Counted from the stretch's first letter, positions 26,975 through 35,904 are shown. The stretch: 64,000 bases of DNA from CAVXUB01 sp963764805 (GCA_963764805.1 CAVXUB010000002.1:62001-126000); one strand, 5' to 3'. Translations and numbers: made by a program. Notes: generated by a model not told the origin, from the letters alone.

Positions 26975-28938
26975 CAGTCACGGGACAGGGACAGGCGGTC
27001 GCCGCCGACCTCGGTACCCCGTCGCGGGTGACGCGGCGGCCCTACCGCTACCAGAGCGTCCTCACAGCCATCGCCGGCGCGGTCGGCGGCTACGCGCTCG
27101 GGCACTGGGCGGGCAACCTGATAGCCAGCCAGTACCCCCAGGTCCAGAACAACGGCAGCAACGACATCGCCATCGTGCTCGGCCTGCTCTTCGGCATCGT
27201 CGGATGGATGGCGGGGATCGGAGCGTTCAACTACCCCCTCGCCAAGATCATCGGCCGTGACCCGCTGACCGAGTACGACAACAGGAGCTGGACCCGCTAC
27301 TTCCAGTTCACGTTGGACCACAAGGTCGTCGGCATGCAGTACACGATCGTCGTCCTGCTCTTCCTGTTCACGGGCGGGCTGCTGGCGATGGGCATACGCA
27401 CTGAGCTGCTGACTCCGACCACGCACATCATCGCTCCCGACACCTACATCGCCCTCGTCGGCGAGCACGGGACGATCATGATGATGATGGCGAGCTCGCT
27501 CGTCCTCGGTCCCCTCGGCAACTACCTCGTGCCGCTGATGATCGGGTCCCGCCGGATGGCTCTGCCGCGGGTCGAGGCCTGGTCGTTCTGGCTGTTCTCC
27601 GGGGGGTACATGTGCATCCTGACCGCCATCCCGCTCGGTGGCTTCCCGACCGGTTGGACGGGCTATGCGCCGCTGCAGACGCAGTCGGGACTGGGCATGG
27701 ACCCCTACCTCGTGGGCTTCGGGATCATCGGCACGGGCATGGTGCTCGCAGGGTTCAACATGGCCGTCACGATCATCAACTACCGGGCGCCCGGGATGAC
27801 CTGGAGCCGGCTCCCGATGTTCGTCTGGTCGATGCTGGCGACGTCCGCCCTGCTGACGTTGGCGACGCCCGTCCTCATCGCCTCGGTGTACCTGGGCGCC
27901 CTCGACAGGACCGTCCAGACCGCCTTCTTCGTCAACGAGCACGGCGGAGCGTCGTTCCTGTGGGAGAACCTCTTCTGGTTCTTCGGTCACCCCGAGGTCT
28001 ACATCATGGCGCTCCCGGGCTTCGGGATCGTCGGCGAGCTGCTGACGACCTTCTCCCGCAAGCCGCTGTTCGCCTACCGGGTGGGAGTGGCGGGCATGCT
28101 CGGCGTGGCTGCGCTGTCCTTCTTCGTCTGGCAGCACCACCTGTTCCAGAGCGGCATCGATCCCAACATGCGGCCGCTGTTCATGCTCACGACGGAGCTG
28201 ATCTCGATCCCGACAGGATTCATCTTCCTCGTCGGGATGGGGACCCTCTGGCGGGCGCGGATACGGTTCACGGTGCCGATGCTGTTCGCGCTGGCGATGT
28301 ACTTCAACTTCCTGATAGGTGGCATCACAGGGGTCTTCCTGTCGGACGTCCCGGTGGACGTGACCGTGCACGGATCGTTCTTCGTGCTCGCCCACTTCCA
28401 CTACACGATCATGGGCGGCCTCGTCTTCGCCTTCATCGGCGGCCTGTACTACTGGCTGCCGAAGATGATGGGCTACCAGTTCAACAAGAAGCTGTCGCTG
28501 ATCCACTTCTGGACGATGTTCATCTGCTTCAACTCGACGTTCTTCCCGATGTTCCTGCTCGGGTTCCTCGGACAGCCACGTCGCGTGTTCGAGTACGCCT
28601 CCAACCTGCAGTTCCTCAACGACTGGGCCTCGGTGTCGGCGTTCCTGCTCGGTGGGTCGATGCTGATCTTCGCCATCAACTTCATCTACTCGATGTACGT
28701 CGCCAGGGTGCCGGCCGGTCCCAATCCCTGGGGAGCGCGGGGCCTCGAGTGGCAGACGGCGAATCCCGTCCCGCTGCACAACTTCGCCAGGATCCCGATC
28801 GTGCTCTCCGACCCGTACCGTTACGGGGAGCCGGATGCACCACCGGTCGCAGATCTCGGTGAGGAGGAACTGGTGCACCCGCTCGAGGCGGACAGACCGG
28901 TGGGCGTCGTGCAGGCCGAGACCGAGGGGGAGAGCTAG
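26971..28938 (+). CDS. coxA: Cytochrome c oxidase subunit I (haem-copper oxidase)
   Basis: 655 residues with about 14 membrane helices; the first 80 residues add two helices ahead of the standard twelve. Haem a and CuB ligands are seen: GEHGTIMM, FGHPEVYIM (CuB His, Glu, cross-linked Tyr), VWQHHLFQSG (CuB His pair) and AHFHYTIMGG (haem His pair). The segment that normally reads APDMAFPRxN is SRRMALPRVE: the D-channel Asp is Arg195 and the conserved Asn is Glu202. Catalyses O2 reduction coupled to proton movement; the pumping route is therefore uncertain. Confidence 0.95.
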   Translation: MTVTGQGQAVAADLGTPSRVTRRPYRYQSVLTAIAGAVGGYALGHWAGNLIASQYPQVQNNGSNDIAIVLGLLFGIVGWMAGIGAFNYPLAKIIGRDPLTEYDNRSWTRYFQFTLDHKVVGMQYTIVVLLFLFTGGLLAMGIRTELLTPTTHIIAPDTYIALVGEHGTIMMMMASSLVLGPLGNYLVPLMIGSRRMALPRVEAWSFWLFSGGYMCILTAIPLGGFPTGWTGYAPLQTQSGLGMDPYLVGFGIIGTGMVLAGFNMAVTIINYRAPGMTWSRLPMFVWSMLATSALLTLATPVLIASVYLGALDRTVQTAFFVNEHGGASFLWENLFWFFGHPEVYIMALPGFGIVGELLTTFSRKPLFAYRVGVAGMLGVAALSFFVWQHHLFQSGIDPNMRPLFMLTTELISIPTGFIFLVGMGTLWRARIRFTVPMLFALAMYFNFLIGGITGVFLSDVPVDVTVHGSFFVLAHFHYTIMGGLVFAFIGGLYYWLPKMMGYQFNKKLSLIHFWTMFICFNSTFFPMFLLGFLGQPRRVFEYASNLQFLNDWASVSAFLLGGSMLIFAINFIYSMYVARVPAGPNPWGARGLEWQTANPVPLHNFARIPIVLSDPYRYGEPDAPPVADLGEEELVHPLEADRPVGVVQAETEGES

Positions 28939-28941
28939 CCC

Positions 28942-29613
28942 ATGAGCGACACGACACACTCGCACGTGCCGGCGTCCGGAATCATTCAGACGGGCGAGGA
29001 GGCGGCGTACGAACTTCGCTGCGCCGAGTCGGCGCTGTGGACGGGCAGCCGGTTGGCGATCGCGTGCGCGACGTTCTTGTTCGCCGGGTTGGGTTTCGCG
29101 TATTTCTACCTACGTTCGTCCAACTCGAGCAACCTCTGGCGGCCCGGCGGGGTGACGGCTCCAGGCGGCCTCGGGACCGCCATCTTCGCCCTCACCGTGA
29201 CGGCCGCCGTCCTCGCCACGTTCGGCACCCTGCGAATGCGGCGCGGCTCTACGGTCGACTGGGAGGTGGCCGGCTGGATGGCCGTGTTGGCGGGCTTGAT
29301 CGCTGCCGGGCTGCAGGTCTTCGAGCTGACGAGGCTCGGCTTCGCTCCTGGTTCGAGCGGCTATGCCTCGTGCGTGGTCGGATGGGGCCCGCTCAACACA
29401 GGGCTGCTCCTCGGGGCCAGCTACTGGCTGGAGACGCTGCTGGCGCGCTCGATCAGGCTGCGGAGGGCCCTCGCAGAAGACGGAGGGGCGGCCGTGTCAC
29501 AGTTGGCGCCGGCCAAGCTCTTCCGTGCCTCGGTGGAAGGCTGCACCTACTTCTGGGGCTATGCAGCGGTGGTGTCCTTGGTGTTCTGGCTGCTCTTCTA
29601 CGAGGTGCATTGA
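28942..29613 (+). CDS. coxC: Cytochrome c oxidase subunit III
   Basis: 223 residues with five predicted membrane helices (LAIACATFLFAGLGFAYFYL, TAIFALTVTAAVLATFGTL, and later ones) and C-terminal VEGCTYFWGYAAVVSLVFWL, the normal subunit III ending. Starts 3 bp after coxA. Stabilises subunit I; no redox centre. Confidence 0.9.
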   Translation: MSDTTHSHVPASGIIQTGEEAAYELRCAESALWTGSRLAIACATFLFAGLGFAYFYLRSSNSSNLWRPGGVTAPGGLGTAIFALTVTAAVLATFGTLRMRRGSTVDWEVAGWMAVLAGLIAAGLQVFELTRLGFAPGSSGYASCVVGWGPLNTGLLLGASYWLETLLARSIRLRRALAEDGGAAVSQLAPAKLFRASVEGCTYFWGYAAVVSLVFWLLFYEVH

Positions 29614-29614
29614 G

Positions 29615-29770
29615 ATGAACCTGTTCGTTGCAGCCTTGCTCGGCGTGGTGCCGATCCCGAGTGCCGGTGGCAGCCCGCTGCTCCCGCAGATCCTCACCTT
29701 CGCCATCCCGCTCGGCGTGTTCGGGGCGGTATGCATCTGGATCTTCTTCCAGAGGCGCCCCTCCGCCTGA
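29615..29770 (+). CDS. Small single-helix membrane protein, probable oxidase subunit
   Basis: 51 residues, MNLFVAALLGVVPIPSAGGS then one membrane helix (ILTFAIPLGVFGAVCIWIFF). Starts immediately after coxC in the same operon, so it is probably a subunit IV-like stabiliser. Too short for family assignment. Confidence 0.65.
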   Translation: MNLFVAALLGVVPIPSAGGSPLLPQILTFAIPLGVFGAVCIWIFFQRRPSA

Positions 29771-29802
29771 CCAACTGCTACCTACCGCTACGGGCACTCC
29801 CG

Positions 29803-30480
29803 CTACTTCGAGGGCATCGCCCACAGCCGCAAGGCGGGGAGCTTGGTACGAAGCGCAGCGTCCACCTTGGCGAGCTGCGCCTCGGCGCTGGCGCGGTCGG
29901 CGGCAAGGGCGGCCTCACGGTGCGTCAGGTCTGTCAAAGGCTTGCGATCGCTCGGCTGCAGGATGAAGTTCTCGATATCGGTGATCGCGCCGAGGGCGTC
30001 CGGGTCGACCCAGGCGAGCGTCGCCGACGAGAGGCCCCGCAGGTTGATCCCGCCGGATGCAGGGCGGCACCGCGATGCCGGCGAGATCGACGACGTCGTC
30101 CTGCAGGTAGGAGCACGCCTCCAGGTCCTGCTGCAGAAGGTTCGGCATCTGCGCCTTGTCCGAGGCGGTTGCCGTGCCGGTGATTTGCGCTTGATAGATC
30201 TGCCACGCCTCTCCCATGGCGTAGCTGCAGGGGGCGGCGTCCGTCTCGACCTCCTGGACGTACGAGGTGACGGAGGCGACCGTGTCGCTGTGGCTTGCGG
30301 GCACTGGGAGGTCGGTCAGCAGGATGACTCGCCGCCAGGACGACCACCGCGATCGCGAGGAGGAAGGCGGGCCGGCGCCACCAGCGCGCGTCCCATGCCC
30401 CTTTCCACCTCGGCCGCGAAGAGCTCTTTATAGGTGACCGGATCGAGGTCCGAGGACTGCTGTGGAACCTCCGTGCTCAT
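29803..30480 (-). CDS. Membrane-anchored protein of the oxidase-assembly operon, unknown family (three frameshifts)
   Basis: About 225 residues after repair. ATG 30480 follows TGAGGAGGACAG. Reading: MSTEVPQQSSDLDPVTYKEL, one membrane helix (PAFLLAIAVVVLAA then VILLTDLPVP), then a helical extracytoplasmic domain (SVTSYVQEVETDAAPCSYAM, LLQQDLEACSYLQDDVVDL, LTHREAALAADRASAEAQLA) ending WAMPSK-stop. Shifts near 30385, 30330 and 30060. Two Cys (APCSY, EACSY) could bind copper or haem, or form a disulfide. Last gene of a row with CtaG, TlpA-like and Sco1-like genes. Confidence 0.6.
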
Positions 30481-30489
30481 CTGTCCTCC

Positions 30490-31272
30490 TCACTTCAGGG
30501 CCGCCGACGCGTAGTCGGCGATCCCTTGCGCGTAACGGGCGATCTGGTCGGCGGGGAGCGAGTAGGTGCCGTCGGGGCCTTGGTTGCCGAAGGGCGTCGC
30601 CACCTAGCGCTCACTGCCGCCGCCGGAGATGAAGACGATCTTCTCCGTGTGCAGGACGATCGGGGCGTTCGGGTCGACGGACACGCTGATCCCGTAGGCG
30701 GACCACACGGACGACAACCGAGGTCCGGATCCGCCGAGGAAATACCAGTTGCTCATCCCACTCAGACCGTAGGCGGTGCAGAAGGCCCGCAGGGCGGATT
30801 GCGAGGAGTGACTGGCGGTGGTGTCGATGGCGACGAACGCCACCTTCGACGCCTTGGCGCCGAGGTCGTGGTCTGCCCGCACGACCTCCGCCGCCAGCAC
30901 CGGTGAGAGATCGGGGCCGGTGGCGTCGAGGAAGGTGAGCACCACCGCCTTTCCTGCGAACGACGAGAGCGAGACGGTCGAGCCGTGCTGGTCCTCCAGC
31001 GCGAAACCCGGCGCTCTCCCCGACGCCGGGCTCACCCCGATGAAAGCCCCGAGCGACGCCGGGATCGTGCCGCTCGGGATCACGACGGGTGCGGTCGGTC
31101 CGATCGCCGTGGTCGAGGATGCCGGCGGGTGGTAGCTGTCGTGGCGGCCGAGCAGGGCACCCACGACCCCGAGCACGACGAACGCGGCGACGCCGATGCC
31201 GAGCTTGCGCTTGCCGATCGCCGGGGGCGGCTTGGCGAGTGCCTGCTCGCGGTCAGTTCGCAGACCGCTCAC
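30490..31272 (-). CDS. Sco1-like thioredoxin-fold protein lacking the copper Cys pair, in-frame TAG near the end
   Basis: Main ORF 222 residues (stop TAG at 30604-30606), then in the same frame 37 more codons (VATPFGNQGPDGTYSLPADQ, IARYAQGIADYA) to TGA at 30490; that tail matches the usual end of actinobacterial Sco/redoxin proteins. One N-terminal membrane helix (IGVAAFVVLGVVGALL). The Sco copper motif CxxxC should follow TFLD, but here it reads TFLDATGPDLSP. The start overlaps the upstream TlpA stop as GTGA. Probably a structural chaperone descendant of Sco1 in oxidase assembly. Confidence 0.72.
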
Positions 31273-31955
31273 TTGGAGAGCGTGGCGACGATCCGGTCGA
31301 GGCTCGCCACCGTCTGAGCGCCGACGCTCACCCCGACCACCCGGCCGGAGGCGTCGATGGCCACCGTCACCGGCAGACCTTGGACGTCGTACTCGGTGGC
31401 GACGGTGCCATCGGGATCAAGGCCCGTCGGGTACAGGTCGCCAGCCGTGCGCATCATCGAGATCGCCTTGCCGGGGCTCGGCTCCTCCACATCGATCCCG
31501 ACGAAGGCGACCGAGTGGGACTTCGACGAGACGGCGGCAAAGGCGTTGAGCTCCTGCTGGCAGAACGTGCAGTAGGAGCCGAAGAAGTTGAGGACCACGG
31601 GCCGCCCCGTGTAGGAGGCCAACGAGACATCCCCGCCGCCGCCGAGGCGGGGGAGACGGAAGCCCGGTGCCTTGGCGTTGGGTGCGAGCGTCGGCAGCGT
31701 CGCAAACGTTGACGGCTGCTTGACCTTGTTGGCCTGCATCACGGCGTAGGTGACGAACGACACTGCAAGGGCGAGGGCGACCCCGGCGGCAACGGACATC
31801 AGCCGGATGCGCCGTCGCTGGCGGCGTCGCTCGAAGCGCTCGAAGCGCTCCTCGTCCGAAAGGGCGGCTTCGGCTGTGTCCGCCCCCTCGGTTGCCTCCG
31901 ATAGCTCTGAGCCGAGGGCTCCCTCTCCCTCAGCTGTCATCTGCCCCTCGGTCAA
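31269..31955 (-). CDS. TlpA/ResA-like membrane-anchored thioredoxin
   Basis: 228 residues. Acidic cytoplasmic N-terminus, one membrane helix (MSVAAGVALALAVSFVTYAV), then a thioredoxin fold outside with active site FGSYCTFCQQEL and the cis-Pro strand VQGLPVTVAIDASGRVVG. Such proteins reduce apo-cytochrome c or CuA cysteines, which suits its place between ctaG and the Sco1-like gene facing coxBAC. Confidence 0.88.
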   Translation of the reverse strand: MTEGQMTAEGEGALGSELSEATEGADTAEAALSDEERFERFERRRQRRRIRLMSVAAGVALALAVSFVTYAVMQANKVKQPSTFATLPTLAPNAKAPGFRLPRLGGGGDVSLASYTGRPVVLNFFGSYCTFCQQELNAFAAVSSKSHSVAFVGIDVEEPSPGKAISMMRTAGDLYPTGLDPDGTVATEYDVQGLPVTVAIDASGRVVGVSVGAQTVASLDRIVATLSK

Positions 31956-32007
31956 GATGCGTCTCCTGCGGCTGTCGTGCGGATCTGGTCAGCGCCCTTA
32001 TTGCCTG

Positions 32008-32901
32008 CTAGCGGCCGGCACCGGCCGCCCGGGCCCTCGCCGCACGGATCCGCTCGATCGTGTCGTCCTCTGCCTTCTCACTTTCTCGGAGCCAGCGGGC
32101 GATGAACACGTACAGGCTCGGCGCGATCGTAAGGTCCCCGCAAACCCAGAGGGTGGCGCCCCCGATCTGCTGGTCGGCGAGCTGTGACAGGACTCGGCCG
32201 CCGACGTGTGTGTAGACGGGGTAGGCGTGCCCGCTGAACAGGGCGAGGGTCATGGCCAGGACCACCATCACGACGTTGGTCCCGACGAGCGCCCATGCCC
32301 GGCGTAGCGGCGGGAGCATCGGGGAGAAGGGTCTCGAGGCGATCAGCTGCAGCCAGAAGGCCACACCGAGGAGGAAGAGGCTGTAGTGCTCGACCAGGAT
32401 CTGAACCAGGCGGTGCTGCACCGAGTAGTCGTATGGCCCCGGCAGGTGCCAGAACACCATGGCGACGTTGAAACCGAGGATGGCAGTGACGGGGTAGGCG
32501 AGCACGTCCCGCAGCCGGCGGAGAAGGCGGTGCCGGTGGGTGGCGCGGTAGGCGGAGGTGAAGGCCCGGCGAATGCTCGGCGGGAGCCCGGCGACCAGCG
32601 CCAGCCAGGGGGCTCCGAGCACCACGAGGGGGGGAGCGAAGAACATCAAGAAGATGTGCTGCACCATGTGGGCGACGAGATAGCGGTTGGCGGCGGCATT
32701 GACCGGGGAGGCGATGGCGAGCGCCAGCACGACGAGCCCGGCCTGGAAGAGGGCGGCCTGCTGCCGCAGGGCGACGATCGTCCGCCCGCGCTTTCGTGCG
32801 AGAGCGACCTGTCTGCTGTGGCCGACAAGGTGGAGCAGAGAGACGGCCGCGATGGCCAGCAGGGTCGGATCGGCGGTCCAGTTGTCGAACAGCAGATGCA
32901 T
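32008..32901 (-). CDS. ctaG: Cytochrome c oxidase assembly factor CtaG (caa3 type)
   Basis: 297 residues with about seven membrane helices. Typical caa3_CtaG features: YLVAHMVQHIFLMFFAPPLV, VLGAPWLALVAGLP, NVAMVFWHLPGPYDYSVQ, and GDLTIAPSLYVFIARW near the C-terminus. Required for CuB insertion or assembly of the oxidase encoded on the opposite strand. First gene of the assembly operon; the C-terminus ends in charged Ala/Arg repeats. Confidence 0.92.
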   Translation of the reverse strand: MHLLFDNWTADPTLLAIAAVSLLHLVGHSRQVALARKRGRTIVALRQQAALFQAGLVVLALAIASPVNAAANRYLVAHMVQHIFLMFFAPPLVVLGAPWLALVAGLPPSIRRAFTSAYRATHRHRLLRRLRDVLAYPVTAILGFNVAMVFWHLPGPYDYSVQHRLVQILVEHYSLFLLGVAFWLQLIASRPFSPMLPPLRRAWALVGTNVVMVVLAMTLALFSGHAYPVYTHVGGRVLSQLADQQIGGATLWVCGDLTIAPSLYVFIARWLRESEKAEDDTIERIRAARARAAGAGR

Positions 32902-32979
32902 CCTCGCTGAACCCTAGGTCCGTCCGGCGCTCCTCGCGCACGTAGGTCGGGCCAGGGGCTCGGGCTCCGACGGCGGCCT

Positions 32980-33354
32980 TCAGCGGTGCCGTAAACGGTC
33001 TAGCTGCCTGCGATCCCTCTTGGTGGGCCGGCCGGCGGATGGCTCGCGGATGAAGGCCGGGACATCGCCTTGGCCCTCGGGGGGCGGCGGACTGCGGTCG
33101 AGCACGCACGCCGCCGCCGCCGGCGCGCTCACACGCTTGTCGATGATGGCCACTATCTCGAGCTCGCGCTGGCGCCCGCCCGCATGCGCCGCCACCCGGT
33201 CGCCGATCCGGACGGCGGTCGCGGGCTTGGCCGTCGAACCGTTGACCTTGACGTGCCCGCCCCGGCACGCGTCGGTGGCCATGGAGCGCGTCCTGTAGAT
33301 GCGGACCGCCCAGAGGAAGCGATCAACTCGGGTGGTGTCGGCCCTCGCTTCCAC
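32980..33354 (-). CDS. S4-domain RNA-binding protein (Hsp15-like)
   Basis: 124 residues from GTG 33354. S4 module at the N-terminus (TRVDRFLWAVRIYRTRSMAT, ACRGGHVKVNGSTAKPATAV, GDRVAAHAGGRQRELEIVAI), followed by a basic Arg/Pro tail. Hsp15 binds stalled 50S subunits carrying peptidyl-tRNA. The open frame runs to 34353 as antisense of PaiB coding and is not used upstream of 33354. Divergent from the PaiB gene. Confidence 0.85.
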   Translation of the reverse strand: MEARADTTRVDRFLWAVRIYRTRSMATDACRGGHVKVNGSTAKPATAVRIGDRVAAHAGGRQRELEIVAIIDKRVSAPAAAACVLDRSPPPPEGQGDVPAFIREPSAGRPTKRDRRQLDRLRHR

Positions 33355-33423
33355 GACGCAATCGTGCCATGGCGGCGCTCTACGCTCGGGGGCCGCACCA
33401 GGTTTGCGCGACAGGAGGACGCC

Positions 33424-34125
33424 TTGTACATCGCAGCGGTGGATCGCACCTCCGGCGAAGAGGAGTGGCGCGAGTTCGTTCATGCGCAGGGCTTCGGCCA
33501 CTTGGTTGCCGCGGGTAGGGATCGCGAGGTGCCTGTGGTGGTACCGACGCAGTTCGTCCTGGAGGGCGACGAGGTGATCCTTCATCTCGTCGCTCGGAAC
33601 CCGTTCTTCGCGGCAGTGGCCGAACAACCGAGGGTGCTCCTCAGCGTTGCAGGCGACTGGGCCTTCGTGCCCTCCTCGTGGAAGGCGATCGGTGACGAGG
33701 ATCCTCGGCTCGGTATCCCGACCACCTACTACGCAGCAGTGCAACTGATCGGCAGAGCGACGGTCGTCGAGGAACCTTGCGCCATTGCGGAACTGCTGCG
33801 TCGCCAGCTCAGGACCCTGCAACCCGATGTCGACGTGGCCGATCCGCAGGTGGCGCACCCGCAGAAGCTGACTTCTATAAGAGGCGTCTCGATTGCCGTC
33901 GAGGAGGTCCGCGGCAAGTTCAAGTACGGGGGCAACGTCGACGCCGAACACCGATTGGCGGTGGCCGACCGGTTGCGCGATAGGGGGTGCGCAGGTGATC
34001 AGGCGGCGGCGCGGCGGACGTTGGCGAGGCTGGAGGGGTTGCAGCCGTTGCATCCCGCGCAGCCGGCGCAGCCAGAGCCGCCGGTGCAGCCGGAGAGGAC
34101 GAAGACAGCCGAGGCGGGTCGTTGA
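33424..34125 (+). CDS. PaiB-like FMN-binding negative regulator
   Basis: 233 residues from TTG 33424 with AGGAGG upstream. PaiB/FMN_bind_2 type split barrel: FGHLVAAGRDREVPVVVPTQ, FVPSSWKAIGDEDPRLGIPT, KLTSIRGVSIAVEEVRGKFK. PaiB homologues bind FMN and affect sporulation and protease genes in Bacillus; the role in actinobacteria is unknown. The C-terminal 40 residues are Pro/Gln-rich (HPAQPAQPEPPVQPE) and outside the domain. Confidence 0.75.
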   Translation: MYIAAVDRTSGEEEWREFVHAQGFGHLVAAGRDREVPVVVPTQFVLEGDEVILHLVARNPFFAAVAEQPRVLLSVAGDWAFVPSSWKAIGDEDPRLGIPTTYYAAVQLIGRATVVEEPCAIAELLRRQLRTLQPDVDVADPQVAHPQKLTSIRGVSIAVEEVRGKFKYGGNVDAEHRLAVADRLRDRGCAGDQAAARRTLARLEGLQPLHPAQPAQPEPPVQPERTKTAEAGR

Positions 34126-34175
34126 AGGCTGCAGGCAGCCGATCACGGAGGAGATCGAGTCCGGGAGGGAAGCCG

Positions 34176-34766
34176 GTGGAGGTCCGCCAGGTCCGTCCGG
34201 AGGAATTTGACGCGGTGGGCGAGCTGACAGTCGCCGCCTACCGCCTGCTACGTGAGAACGTGCCGCTCGGCGATTACGAGGAGGAGCTGCGGGACGTGGC
34301 CGCGAGAGCTGCTGACAGCATCGTCCTGGTCGCCGTCGAGGGCTCGTCGCCAAGCGGTGCGGATCCGACCGACGGCGCCGCGGTTCTCGGCAGCGTCACC
34401 TACGTGCCTGACCCGAACCGCAACATGAGCGAGTTCACCGATCCCGCGGCCGCCGGGATCCGGATGCTGGCGGTAGACCCAGCCGTCCAGGGGCGCGGCG
34501 CCGGCAGGCTGTTGACGGAGACCTGTATCGAACGCGCCCGCTCGGAGGGCAAGCAGCGGGTGTTCCTCCACTCGACGGCGCCGATGGCGGTGGCGCGGGG
34601 GATGTACGAGCGGATAGGCTTCGAGCGGCGGGAGGAGCTCGACGAGTTCTACGCCGATCCTCCCTTCACCGAGGCCAGCCCTCTGCACCTGATCGCATAC
34701 TCGCTCGAGCTCGGAAGCCTCGGGGATCGGTCTCAGCCGCCTGGCTCGGTCTCATCTCGGGCGTAA
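34176..34766 (+). CDS. GNAT-family N-acetyltransferase
   Basis: 196 residues. GTG 34176 preceded by GGGAGGG; a second in-frame start at 34122 overlaps the previous gene. Acetyl-CoA site: IRMLAVDPAVQGRGAGRLLT (Q-G-R-G-A-G), then VFLHSTAPMAVARGMYERIG. Substrate unknown. The last 34 bp overlap the convergent XRE gene. Confidence 0.87.
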   Translation: MEVRQVRPEEFDAVGELTVAAYRLLRENVPLGDYEEELRDVAARAADSIVLVAVEGSSPSGADPTDGAAVLGSVTYVPDPNRNMSEFTDPAAAGIRMLAVDPAVQGRGAGRLLTETCIERARSEGKQRVFLHSTAPMAVARGMYERIGFERREELDEFYADPPFTEASPLHLIAYSLELGSLGDRSQPPGSVSSRA

Positions 34767-35050
34767 CGCCTGCGTTCGATGAACGGGCGCCCGGCACGTG
34801 GCCCGCCCTCGTAGGTGTCGTCCGAGTCTGCGCTGCTCTCGATCCTCATGTGGAGCTCAGCTCCCGCGGCTTCGATCAAGCGGATCAGCGATGCGAGCGT
34901 CGGCTGGCGGCGACCGTTCTCGTAGGACGAGACCATGCCCCTGGAGACGCCGGCCCGCCCGGCGAGCTCAGCCTGCGTGAGGCCGGAGCCGGCACGCGCG
35001 GATCTCAGCAGGTCCCCGGCGATCCCTTCGTACGAGGCTGCCTCAGACAT
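34733..35050 (-). CDS. XRE-family helix-turn-helix protein
   Basis: 105 residues; HTH at about 12-68 (GLTQAELAGRAGVSRGMVSS, YENGRRQPTLASLIRLIEAA). The C-terminus ELHMRIESSADSDDTYEGGP is antitoxin-like, but no toxin gene is adjacent. Probably self-regulating through the direct repeat in front of its start. Confidence 0.85.
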   Translation of the reverse strand: MSEAASYEGIAGDLLRSARAGSGLTQAELAGRAGVSRGMVSSYENGRRQPTLASLIRLIEAAGAELHMRIESSADSDDTYEGGPRAGRPFIERRRYARDETEPGG

Positions 35051-35073
35051 TCACCCGCATAGTTCACCCGCAT
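35050..35073. repeat. 11-bp direct repeat at the XRE start
   Basis: TTCACCCGCAT occurs twice with period 13, overlapping the XRE start codon. A candidate autoregulatory operator. Confidence 0.5.
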
Positions 35074-35191
35074 CGTCGCTCGGTATGGCCTTGACACGCG
35101 CCGGCACCGGCCATCGGCTCCGCCAGCGCGCCTCATGACTCTTGCATACCGGGTCCCGCGGCTGGCGGATTTGGGGCGCTACATCATGTCT

Positions 35192-35753
35192 TCAGCGCAG
35201 CCCGAGCTCGACTGCCAGCCTCGTCAGCTCCGGCCGCCGCCGGCACCCGGTCTTGTCCCGGATCCTGTCGAGATGCGAGCGCACCGTGGCCACGCTGATG
35301 AAGAGGGCCTTGGCGATCTGGTGGTCGGTCGCGCCGTCGGCGAGAAGGGCCAGCACGTCGCGCTCGCGTGCCGAGAGCACTTGCGAACGGTCTTCGACCG
35401 AGCGGGCCCGCGCCGTTCCGGTCGAGCGCGCCGAGTTCGAGCCGACGTCGACGGTCGATTGCGGGTCATCCTTCTCGACGAACGTGATCACCCAGCTGCC
35501 CACCGAGATCCGGTCGCCGGCAGCAAGTGTGTGTTCGGAGACCCGCGTGCCGTTGACGAACGTGCCGTTCCGGCTGTGCGCATCGCGCAGCACCCAGTTG
35601 TCGCCCCGGCGTTCGATCGTCGCGTGCGTGACGCGACACGACACGATCGTCACCGATCATGACGTCGTTGTCGTCGCCGCGCCCGATGGAGATCCGGTCG
35701 CCGCGCAGCTCGAGCTCGCAGCCACCCTGCCATTCGCAGCGGAGCCCGCTCAC
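35192..35753 (-). CDS. FHA-domain protein with C-terminal LuxR-type HTH (one frameshift)
   Basis: About 187 residues. FHA domain: LRGDRISIGRGDDNDVMIGD, VVSRHA, ATIERRGDNWVLRDAHSRNG, TFVNGTRV; LuxR helix-turn-helix: LSARERDVLALLADGATDHQ, FISVATVRSHLDRIRDKTG. FHA binds phosphothreonine, so a Ser/Thr kinase may control this DNA-binding protein. The frame changes near 35640, where the DNA holds CACG twice in a row; removing one copy restores SRHATIERR. GTG start at 35753. Confidence 0.82.
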
Positions 35754-35904
35754 ACGGCCAGTCTTGCAGGGCCGTGAGTGGCGGCGGTGCCTCTACCTCG
35801 GCAGTCGTGTTTGGCCGAGGGCTGATGGGGGCATCCGTTTTTCACTGAAGGTGAAGGGGAGATGCAGTCGGCGCTCTGCGCCTTGACCGAAGGAGACCTT
35901 GATT

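Noticed and set aside
26923..28965. 680-codon open frame on the minus strand across coxA
   Set aside because: Antisense shadow of coxA produced by high third-position GC; Arg/His/Asp-rich with no domain.
34733..35050. Toxin-antitoxin pair
   Set aside because: The XRE protein looks antitoxin-like, but the only neighbour is a convergent GNAT gene whose GNAT-toxin features and coupling are missing.
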